Assembly (NCBI GenBank): GCA_964482395.1
Contig: CAYZXK010000075.1
Span: forward strand, 1-5,777
Source: CAYZXK01 sp964482395
GTDB lineage: Bacteria; Planctomycetota; Phycisphaerae; UBA1845; Fen-1342
Direction of reading: 5' to 3'
DNA: 5,777 nucleotides
Below the pieces are notes generated by a model. It did no database searches and was not told where the DNA came from. It saw nothing but the letters and a program-made list of their open reading frames with translations. This document shows positions 1-5,777 of this stretch, in pieces; the stretch's first letter is position 1; each line of letters opens with the position of its first letter. The position numbers and the translations under genes were made by a program.

Positions 1-5
1 GGTTT

Positions 6-1913
6 TCATTGCTGGGCAGCGCGGCTGGCGGCCTGGAGCTGCTGGCTGGGCGGCCACAGGGCCGGCTCCGGCCACGGCGGCGGCCGGTTGCCGAACAGGA
101 CGAAGTGTCGGTTCTTGGGACCGACCCGGGTCTGGAGCCACAGATGGACCGGCGGTATCGACCGGCCCTCGGCTGAAAGCCTGGCCGGGGCCTCCGTCAG
201 AAACCGGACGTAGTCTGCCCGGGATGCCACCAGCAGGACCCGATCGGGCCCGGAGAGTCGATCAATCATCTCCCGGCCCACCAGCTCTGTCTCCCGTTCC
301 AGCGAACGCCGATTGGACTGCCGCCGCAGCAGCTCAAGCTGGTCGATGATTCGGGGGAAGCGGATGTCGCTGTACCAGATGATCCGCGAATCCTGGCTGC
401 CAATCTGCCAAAGATTGCGGCGCAGGTCGGGCCCGATCCGCTCTCGCAACTGGCCGGCGAAATCCAGGAATGGACGCTGCGAGACGAACACCGGCATGGC
501 CTGAGCCCAGATCCACAACCAGGTCAGCCACATCGTCCCGACCAGGGTTGCAAACGAGGCGGGCCCGCGCCGACGGAAGTAAAGCCAGGCGGCGGTTGCC
601 GCCCCGACGCTGAATATCACCGCGCCGACCGCGTACGGCGGCCAGACCTCGTTCCAGGCGAAGCCCTCCAACTGCCCGATTCTCCGGTACCACTGGTAGA
701 CCCCTGCCAGACCGCCGATGAATGCCAGCGGTACCAGGCCCCAGACTGCCAGGCACACGCGTCGGTCGCGCACCGGGTTGGGCCGTCGGGCCGGATCGAA
801 CAGGCTGGCCAGTTCGATTCCCAGGAGCACCAGCAGGGGCGGAATGGCCGGCAGGAAATAACGCAGCTCTTTGCCGGCTGAGGCGGTGAAGAAGACCAGC
901 AGCCCCCCGACCCACAGGCCCAGGAAACGTGTGCCCTGCGGATCGACGCCTGGGCAGCGTCGGAAGATGCGGACGCAGGCCTGGGGCAGCGACAGAGAGA
1001 ACGGCAGGCAATAGACGATGGGCGGCAGCAAATATATGAAGTGGTAGTACCAGGCCCGCTGACCCTCCACGTTCGGCATCGCGCCGGTGAAGCGGTCCAG
1101 GAATTCGACTCGCCACTTGGCCAGGGCGGTGGGCTCCAGGACCAGCATGGCCACCGCCCAAGGCAGCCACGGAAGCAGGAAGACCAGTAGCCCCCACAGG
1201 TGGACGCGGTCGGCCAGAACCCGCCAGCGCCGCTGCACTGTCACGTACAGTGCCGCCGGGATACCGACGATCGCCAACGGCATCGGTAGCTTGTACAGCA
1301 TGCCCAGCCCGGCGGCGAAATAACTCAGCAGCCATAGCCCGGTCCGCTTGCGGCCCGGCGACTCCTGTTCGGCAGCTACCCAGAACGCGGCCAGCGAAAG
1401 CGTGGTCAGGGCCGACAGACCCAGGTCGCTGGCTCCCCGGTGGGACCAGTACAGGACCAGCAGGCTGGCCGAGCTGGCGAACCCGGCGAAGACGGCCGCC
1501 CGGTCGCCGGCGATCCGACGGGTCAGCCAGAACACCGTAACCACGATCAGCAGGGCCGCCACCCCGTTGGGGATCCGGGTCGAGACCTCATCAATGCTTT
1601 TCTGACCCCGCAGCCAGGCGGTGAGCATGACCGCCCAGTAGGGCCCCGGCGATTTCTGGACCCGGGTCTCCCCCGAGAACCTCGGGACGATGAAACTGGT
1701 GGGGAACGGGCCCTCCATCATCTCCCGAGCGGTCTGCGCTACCCAGCAGTCGGTAGGCTCGAACCGCGCTCCCCCGCCGAGATTCGAGAAAACCAGCAGG
1801 CTGGTCCAGCCCAGCAGGGCGATCAACCACGCGGTCGTGGCGGGTCCGACGGCCGGGCGTGCTGGCTGGCCTGAATGCTCCACAAATGACTCTTTGGCTG
1901 GTGGACCGCTCAC
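6..1913 (-). CDS. GT39 / ArnT-like membrane glycosyltransferase
   Basis: The 635-residue product is a polytopic inner-membrane protein. It resembles the GT39 (PMT/ArnT) family, whose members move a sugar from a polyprenyl-phosphate carrier onto an envelope acceptor; donor and acceptor here are unknown. About 13 hydrophobic segments lie between residues 28 and 475. Family landmarks are the first-loop PTDCW with TAREM (53-65, candidate catalytic D55), KSPGPYW (87-93, matching the KPPxxYW of ArnT), SHRGASD (157-163), and AGKELRYFLPAIPPL (346-360). Residues 478-635 are mostly hydrophilic, like the C-terminal soluble domain of ArnT-type enzymes, and end in a Pro/Gln/Ala-rich tail. The start is GTG, with GGAG six bases upstream. 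The acidic residue that normally follows the catalytic Asp is Cys56. The gene is last in the three-gene run, 49 bases after rlmN; its stop codon is at the window edge, so a terminator or further genes would lie outside. Family call is firm, substrate is not. Confidence 0.87.
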   Translation of the reverse strand: MSGPPAKESFVEHSGQPARPAVGPATTAWLIALLGWTSLLVFSNLGGGARFEPTDCWVAQTAREMMEGPFPTSFIVPRFSGETRVQKSPGPYWAVMLTAWLRGQKSIDEVSTRIPNGVAALLIVVTVFWLTRRIAGDRAAVFAGFASSASLLVLYWSHRGASDLGLSALTTLSLAAFWVAAEQESPGRKRTGLWLLSYFAAGLGMLYKLPMPLAIVGIPAALYVTVQRRWRVLADRVHLWGLLVFLLPWLPWAVAMLVLEPTALAKWRVEFLDRFTGAMPNVEGQRAWYYHFIYLLPPIVYCLPFSLSLPQACVRIFRRCPGVDPQGTRFLGLWVGGLLVFFTASAGKELRYFLPAIPPLLVLLGIELASLFDPARRPNPVRDRRVCLAVWGLVPLAFIGGLAGVYQWYRRIGQLEGFAWNEVWPPYAVGAVIFSVGAATAAWLYFRRRGPASFATLVGTMWLTWLWIWAQAMPVFVSQRPFLDFAGQLRERIGPDLRRNLWQIGSQDSRIIWYSDIRFPRIIDQLELLRRQSNRRSLERETELVGREMIDRLSGPDRVLLVASRADYVRFLTEAPARLSAEGRSIPPVHLWLQTRVGPKNRHFVLFGNRPPPWPEPALWPPSQQLQAASRAAQQ

Positions 1914-1919
1914 CTGCGA

Positions 1920-1923
1920 CTCC
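1920..1923 (-). promoter_or_regulatory. Ribosome binding site for the GTG-started GT39 gene
   Basis: On the minus strand GGAG sits six bases before the GTG at 1911-1913. No ATG lies close by in this frame, so this site is the main support for choosing the GTG start. It falls inside the 49-base gap after rlmN, which has no convincing terminator hairpin, so co-transcription with rlmN is plausible. Confidence 0.6.
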
Positions 1924-1962
1924 GGTCGGGCTGCTATGTGTATCGCCGGAAGCGAGCGGTCG

Positions 1963-2976
1963 TCAAGCTTGGAGGGCGGCTGATGCCGGCCGCGGCCGGT
2001 GCAGGCCGCTCCCGAGCTGCCCGCAGGCGGCCATCTGCTCGCGGCCCTTGGTGATCCGACGTTTACAGCCTTGGCCGGCTTCTTTGAGCCAGGCCAAGAA
2101 CTGCTGGATGGACTCCTCGGTCGGGGCCGGCCAGGGCGAATTACGCCGCGGATTGTACGGAATCACGTTGAGCATGCATTTCAGCGGCCGCAGGTACTCG
2201 GCCACCTGGAAGGCATGCTCACGGGCATCGTTGATGCCCGGAATGACCACGTACTCCATCATGAAGAACTGGCAGTTCCGCAGGGGATATTCCAGCAGCG
2301 CCTGGCGCAGTTCCGCCAGGGGTTCCAGGCGGTTGTGCGGCATGATCCGCGAGCGGATTTCGTCGTTGGGAGCGTTCAGCGAGACCGCCAAATTCAACCG
2401 GCGCCAGCCCAGTCCGGCCAGCCGGCGGATGCCAGCCACCCGACCGACGGTCGAAATGGTGATCCGCTCGCCGGCCATCGACAGCCCGCTCGGGTCCATG
2501 AGCACTCGGATGGCCTGAATGACATGGTCGAAGTTGTCCAGCGGCTCGCCCATGCCCATGAAAACCACGTTCCGGATGCCGCCTTGGAAATCCCGCTGGG
2601 CGGCGACCACCTGACCGACGATCTCCTCCGGCCGCAGGTTGCGGAGCAACCCGAGCTGCCCGGTCTGGCAGAAGAGGCAGCCGTGGGCGCAGCCGATCTG
2701 CGATGAAACGCAGAGGGTCCGCCAGACGCCCTGTCGCCGCTGCATGGGCACCACCACGCTTTCGATTTCCAAGCCGTCGGCGGTGCGCTGGACGAATTTG
2801 GTAAGCTGGCCTTCGCTGACCCGCTGGACCACCGGCAGCGGCTCGGCGCTGAGCCCTCCATCGGCGGCCCGGCCATGCATCAGAGCCCGGTATGCGGCCC
2901 GGAGCGGCTTGATCTGGTGCTGCCGCGGGCGACAGCGAGCCAGCACCTGCTCGAAAGTCAGACCCAAAACGTCCAT
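1963..2976 (-). CDS. rlmN: RlmN-family 23S rRNA A2503 C2-methyltransferase
   Basis: This 337-residue radical-SAM protein is predicted to methylate C2 of A2503 in 23S rRNA (and, in RlmN, A37 of some tRNAs) in the cytoplasm. The CX3CX2C cluster motif is C96, C100 and C103. C89, seven residues upstream in TLCVSSQ, matches E. coli C118, and C318 in AACGQL matches the methyl-carrying C355. GMGEPL (141-146) is the SAM-binding motif, and IPYNPRRNSPWPAPTEESI (272-290) matches the conserved C-terminal block. The N-terminal domain is about ten residues shorter than in E. coli before the radical-SAM core, and the cluster region reads CQTGQLGLLRNL, a little unlike typical CSTGxxGFxRNL. The ATG lies 7 bases after the upstream stop with only a weak Shine-Dalgarno (GAG six bases away), suggesting translational coupling. 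Cfr (C8 methylation) has the same cysteines, so sequence motifs alone do not exclude it, but RlmN is far more likely. Confidence 0.93.
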   Translation of the reverse strand: MDVLGLTFEQVLARCRPRQHQIKPLRAAYRALMHGRAADGGLSAEPLPVVQRVSEGQLTKFVQRTADGLEIESVVVPMQRRQGVWRTLCVSSQIGCAHGCLFCQTGQLGLLRNLRPEEIVGQVVAAQRDFQGGIRNVVFMGMGEPLDNFDHVIQAIRVLMDPSGLSMAGERITISTVGRVAGIRRLAGLGWRRLNLAVSLNAPNDEIRSRIMPHNRLEPLAELRQALLEYPLRNCQFFMMEYVVIPGINDAREHAFQVAEYLRPLKCMLNVIPYNPRRNSPWPAPTEESIQQFLAWLKEAGQGCKRRITKGREQMAACGQLGSGLHRPRPASAALQA

Positions 2977-2983
2977 GCCCGAC

Positions 2984-4960
2984 TCAATCGGTTCGCTCGT
3001 CGCCCGAGCTGGCCGGTGAAAGCGGCCGGATCTTCAGATTGCGATACCAGACCTTGTCGCCATGATCCTGGAGGACGATGTGCCCGCGTTTGATCCGGCC
3101 GCTGGCGGGCATGTCCTTGAACTTGCTGGCGGCCAGCCGCCGCTCCCACTCCGGGCTTCCCAGCTCGCACTCCACCACCTTCACATCGTTAAGCCAGTAT
3201 TCCAGGTGCGGCCCGTCGGCCACAATCCGAACCTGGTTGAACAATCCCACCGGGCGGGTCGCGTCGCAGGCCGGCGCGTACATCCCGTAATAGGAGCCGG
3301 CCGAAGTCATCGGGTTGCGCCCGTCGGCATGCTCGGCATTGTCCAGCACCTGCATTTCCGGACCGGTCTCCCAGGGCCATTTGTACTCCTCGCTGACTCT
3401 GAAAAAGATGCCGCTGTTGCCGCCCGGACTGATCCGCCACTCCAGTTTCAGCTCGAAGTTGTCGAATTCCTCCTCGGTGGTGATATCCCCGCCCGGCCCG
3501 ACCCGGACCAGACACCCGTCGATCACCTTCCAACCCTGATCCGGGAAACGATCCTGCTTGTAGCCCCGCCAGCCACGAGTAGTCCGCCCGTCGAACAGCA
3601 GCCGCCAGCCGGCCTGGCGCTCGGGTTCAGTGAGCACGTTTTGCGGCGGCTGCGGCGGTCGGGGCAGAACCTTCCCCGGGCGGTCAGCCGGAATCTGGTG
3701 GAGGGTGTACCAGGCCTCGGTGCTCCAGGGCAGCTCGCCCTCCTCGGACAAGCACGGCGGCAACAGCCGAAGGTAGACCACGGTCGGCGGCCGAAGTCCT
3801 GGGACTTCAAGGAAGACGTGCCGGCGATCTTCCGAGACGCTGGCGGACTTGACCGGGAGCGAGCTGCCGTCGCGAGTGGGACCGGCTCCTTTCTCGGCGT
3901 CAAATGGCCACTGCTCCACGTAGTAGGAGTCCGCTTCCCACCCCACCCGCAGGTCCAGAGGCTTGGTGAACTCGATTTCCAGGCCGTTGGACATGGCCCG
4001 CACGGCCAGCATCTCGAAGACAATCTTTTCGCCCGGCACCGGGACGATCGGGGGCTCCTTGCTGAAACGAAAGACGCATCCCTGTGGTCGGCGGTCGGCG
4101 GTCTCGATCTGCGCCCGCCGGGTTTCAACCGAGCCGGGAATCAGCAACTGCCCCTCATACCGGCCGGCCAGGGCCAGTAGTGGCCACTCTGAGCCGCTGC
4201 GATCCGGATCGGCGTCCGCCCACAGGATGGCGGGGCCCGGCCGCGGTTCGTGGGACGGCAGCCGCACCCACCCGCCGTTCAGGTATCTTCCCTGCCCCCG
4301 ACTGAGCGCCTGCCCTACCTGGTCCCGAAAGCCGGGATGCGGTCCGGCTACCGGGGTGCCGTCGCCGGGCCGGCCCCGCCGCAGCGGCGGGATGATCGGC
4401 TTGCGGCCCGGGGTGCTCTGACGCGGAACGTCGGCGGGATGACTCAGCACGCTGTCCGGCACCAATTCGAACTGCTCGCCGGTCGCTCCCGGCAACCGCC
4501 ACTGGAGCGATAACTCGGCCCCGCCAAAGGCCTGAAAGTGCAATATGCGGAACTCATGCTTCCCGGCCGGCAGCTCGATTACCCCGTCCCTGGGCTCCGG
4601 GCCATGGAGGCCGTCGTGGTCGACCACCAGCTTCCGGTCGATCCAAAGCTGCGCTCCGTCATCGCTCACGAGTCGAAAGATATAGCTGCCGGGCTGCGAA
4701 ACGCTGATGAATCCGACGACCTCGGTCACGAACTGTTGGGTAAAGTCCCCGAAATCGCCGCGCTCCCCGCTCAGGTCTATGACCGGCTTGACCGCGACCA
4801 GATTGGGCAGTTCGCCGGGCGCCGGGCTTGAAACCTGTCGGAGGTCGGATCCGATGTCGTAGACCCGCACCAAGACGCCGGCATCGCCCTGCGTCTGGGC
4901 GGCAGCCGTCGCCACCAGCAGCAGGCTTCCCGTTACCAGTTCCGGCCAGTGCAGAGACAT
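2984..4960 (-). CDS. Exported PA14 + DUF1080 (3-keto-disaccharide hydrolase-like) protein
   Basis: The 658-residue product has a short hydrophobic N-terminus (9-21) ending AAA-QT, a plausible signal peptide despite lacking Arg/Lys. Residues about 26-172 look like a PA14 carbohydrate-binding domain (VSDDGAQLWIDRKLVVDHDG, 98-117). Residues about 185-425 contain strings seen at the end of planctomycete sugar-dehydrogenase propellers: YEGQLLIPG (268-276), QGCVFRF (293-299), FEMLAVRAMSNGLEIEFTKPLD (315-336) and WYTLHQIP (417-424). A proline-rich linker (433-439) leads to DUF1080 (about 450-645), with LLFDGRTTRGW (454-464), GGNSGIFFR (513-521) and EMQVLDNAEH (535-544). DUF1080/PF06439 is a laminin-like beta-sandwich family including 3-keto-disaccharide hydrolases. 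No CxxCH heme site is present. The start is fixed by an in-frame stop at 4976-4978 and a GAGAGG ribosome site. It is probably the first gene of the transcription unit. An extracytoplasmic role on glycosides is inferred; the exact substrate is unknown. Confidence 0.88.
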   Translation of the reverse strand: MSLHWPELVTGSLLLVATAAAQTQGDAGVLVRVYDIGSDLRQVSSPAPGELPNLVAVKPVIDLSGERGDFGDFTQQFVTEVVGFISVSQPGSYIFRLVSDDGAQLWIDRKLVVDHDGLHGPEPRDGVIELPAGKHEFRILHFQAFGGAELSLQWRLPGATGEQFELVPDSVLSHPADVPRQSTPGRKPIIPPLRRGRPGDGTPVAGPHPGFRDQVGQALSRGQGRYLNGGWVRLPSHEPRPGPAILWADADPDRSGSEWPLLALAGRYEGQLLIPGSVETRRAQIETADRRPQGCVFRFSKEPPIVPVPGEKIVFEMLAVRAMSNGLEIEFTKPLDLRVGWEADSYYVEQWPFDAEKGAGPTRDGSSLPVKSASVSEDRRHVFLEVPGLRPPTVVYLRLLPPCLSEEGELPWSTEAWYTLHQIPADRPGKVLPRPPQPPQNVLTEPERQAGWRLLFDGRTTRGWRGYKQDRFPDQGWKVIDGCLVRVGPGGDITTEEEFDNFELKLEWRISPGGNSGIFFRVSEEYKWPWETGPEMQVLDNAEHADGRNPMTSAGSYYGMYAPACDATRPVGLFNQVRIVADGPHLEYWLNDVKVVECELGSPEWERRLAASKFKDMPASGRIKRGHIVLQDHGDKVWYRNLKIRPLSPASSGDERTD

Positions 4961-4970
4961 TTCTTGAGTA

Positions 4971-4976
4971 CCTCTC
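4971..4976 (-). promoter_or_regulatory. Ribosome binding site of the PA14-DUF1080 gene
   Basis: The minus strand reads GAGAGG ten bases before the ATG at 4958-4960. An in-frame TAG overlaps it immediately upstream (4976-4978), and no start codon lies between that stop and the ATG, so this start is unambiguous. Confidence 0.65.
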
Positions 4977-5048
4977 TAACAGGTCGGTGACACCCTCGGC
5001 GACCGTTCAGGCAGTTTCCGGTCTGCGGTGTCGTGGCCGGCACGAGCT

Positions 5049-5054
5049 ATTATC
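5049..5054 (-). promoter_or_regulatory. Possible -10 element for the minus-strand transcription unit
   Basis: The minus strand reads GATAAT, a five-of-six match to TATAAT, in an AT-richer patch (AGATTCTAGGATAATAGC) that stands out from the surrounding GC-rich DNA. The partner -35 is poor: TTGCAC lies only 13 bases upstream, and the hexamer at 17-base spacing is TGGCTT. If used, the leader before the DUF1080 gene would be about 80 bases. This is a weak call based on the -10 alone. Confidence 0.3.
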
Positions 5055-5112
5055 CTAGAATCTGCGTGTGCAAGCCACCTTGGGGGGGTGTGGCCGGCGG
5101 CAGTTTGCCCGG

Positions 5113-5141
5113 TTGGCAGAATCGGCTGTGGGGCAGATAAT
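5113..5141 (+). promoter_or_regulatory. Sigma70-type promoter for the plus-strand sensor gene
   Basis: TTGGCA at 5113-5118 and GATAAT at 5136-5141 are each five-of-six matches to the consensus hexamers, with an ideal 17-base spacer. Transcription would start near 5148, giving a leader of about 60 bases before the ATG at 5209. The site is correctly oriented and sits about 60 bases from the possible minus-strand -10, making a compact divergent control region. Confidence 0.6.
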
Positions 5142-5208
5142 AATGGGGTTGTGGTCGGGCCGTCGGTGCACCATCCCGGGCGAGCCGGCTGGCGGGCGTT
5201 GAGAACGG

Positions 5209-5777
5209 ATGCTGCGCGAGGTTATCGACATTGCGTCGCTGGAGGACTTTGTGGGCGGGCTGGCCCGGGCGGCCCGGCTGCGGGTCTGCGTCTACGATCG
5301 GCACGGTCAGCTCATCGCTTGTTCTCCCGCCGAGAGCGATTTTGCCTTGCTGACCCGGCATGTGCTGAACCGGCTACCGCCGAATCTGGTCCTGACCGCG
5401 GTTCCGGCCCATGATCCGCCGGGCAATGTCGCTTTTGTGGAGAGCGAGGCGGTATGGTACGTGGTCGCGCCGGTCTACGTCGAGGATCGGCAGGCGGGCT
5501 ATCTGGGCGTGGGCGAATTCCGCGACCAACCACCGACTACCAAGCAGTGGGTTCTGCCCGGGAACCGCCAGGGAGTGGACCGGCCCACCCTGGAACGGGC
5601 CTGGGAGAAGCTGCCGACCCTGGATCGTGCCGGACACGCCCATGCGGTCGTGACCGCTCGGTGGGGTGCCCGACAACTGGCCCAGTGGGTTCGTCGGGAG
5701 TCGCGTCTGCTGGCGGCCACGGATCAGGTGGCCTTGGTGGGGGATATCGCCGAACTGCTGACCGGACAGCAGGACTT
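5209..5777 (+). CDS. Signal-transduction protein with PocR-like sensory domain (3' end outside window)
   Basis: The reading frame stays open for 189 codons to the window edge, so the protein is truncated here. The ATG is the first start after an in-frame TGA (5200-5202) and has only a weak purine stretch (GAGAACGG) before it. Residues 11-40 (SLEDFVGGLARAARLRVCVYD, then RHGQLIACSP) and 83-108 (WYVVAPVYVED, then AGYLGVGEFRDQP) resemble the paired alpha/beta blocks of PocR/PAS-like sensory domains, followed by LERAWEKLPTL (128-138) and a long helix (about 144-170) typical of the tail of that domain. Residues 170-189 (TDQVALVGDIAELLTGQQD) look like the first helix of a following GAF domain. In planctomycetes such N-termini often precede SpoIIE/PP2C phosphatase, histidine kinase or GGDEF outputs, but none is visible, so the output type is unknown. 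No signal peptide or membrane segment is seen, suggesting a cytoplasmic sensor. Only two Cys (27, 38) are present. Confidence 0.72.
   Translation, partial: MLREVIDIASLEDFVGGLARAARLRVCVYDRHGQLIACSPAESDFALLTRHVLNRLPPNLVLTAVPAHDPPGNVAFVESEAVWYVVAPVYVEDRQAGYLGVGEFRDQPPTTKQWVLPGNRQGVDRPTLERAWEKLPTLDRAGHAHAVVTARWGARQLAQWVRRESRLLAATDQVALVGDIAELLTGQQD

Noticed and set aside
334..1335. A 333-codon minus-strand frame inside the GT39 gene
   Set aside because: It is a shifted frame of the same strand, Arg/Ala/Gly/Pro-rich and lacking membrane segments, whereas the real frame has about 13 hydrophobic segments and GT39 motifs. There is no sign that it reflects a frameshift in the true gene.
1914..1962. 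Possible terminator hairpin between rlmN and the GT39 gene
   Set aside because: The best pairing is about four base pairs (TCGC with GCGA) with no T run after it, too weak for an intrinsic terminator.
1999..2706. A 235-codon plus-strand open frame antisense to rlmN
   Set aside because: The rlmN frame holds all the catalytic motifs. The antisense translation has low-complexity composition and no ribosome site that I can see.
3062..4180. A 372-codon plus-strand open frame antisense to the DUF1080 gene
   Set aside because: The minus-strand protein has clear domain motifs across this span. The plus-strand translation is rich in Pro/Arg/Gly/His with no recognisable motif, as expected for an antisense frame in GC-rich DNA.
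5033..5098. The 9-base direct repeat GTGGCCGGC at 5033-5041 and 5090-5098
   Set aside because: A nine-base GC-rich match is not remarkable in this background. The copies are not symmetrically placed relative to either promoter and have no inverted partner, so an operator call is not supported.
5050..5361. A 103-codon minus-strand frame across the intergenic region and the sensor gene start
   Set aside because: It overlaps the plus-strand promoter and the beginning of the sensor gene, and the translation shows no recognisable motif.

Overview
The window is GC-rich, tightly packed bacterial DNA with three complete genes on the minus strand, one truncated gene on the plus strand, and a divergent promoter region between them. 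A secreted protein joining a PA14 domain to a DUF1080 (3-keto-disaccharide hydrolase / GH16-like) domain, plus a PocR-like sensory protein and a multi-membrane-pass GT39 enzyme, suggests Planctomycetota or a close PVC relative. This assignment is inferred from protein architecture and was not tested by phylogeny.

Layout from left to right. 6-1913 (minus) is a GT39/ArnT-like membrane glycosyltransferase with a GTG start. 1963-2976 (minus) is an RlmN-family radical-SAM rRNA methyltransferase with all catalytic cysteines. 2984-4960 (minus) is an exported PA14 + DUF1080 protein with an unusual middle region. 4961-5208 is the intergenic divergent region. 5209-5777 (plus) is the first 189 codons of a probable signal-transduction protein that runs off the right edge.

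The three minus-strand genes are read in the order DUF1080 protein, rlmN, GT39, with gaps of 7 and 49 bases. They probably form one transcription unit starting near 5040-5055. They do not make an obvious single pathway: the first is a sugar-acting exported protein, the second a housekeeping RNA modifier, the third a cell-envelope glycosyltransferase. The plus-strand gene has the best promoter in the window (TTGGCA, 17-base spacer, GATAAT).

I see no RNA gene, CRISPR array, insertion sequence, prophage gene or phase-variable coding repeat. The content looks like ordinary chromosome for such a lineage. The points worth a second look are the apparently reduced propeller remnant in the DUF1080 protein, the Asp-Cys in place of Asp-Glu in the GT39 protein, the cysteine-poor PocR-like sensor, and the short N-terminal domain of the RlmN homologue.
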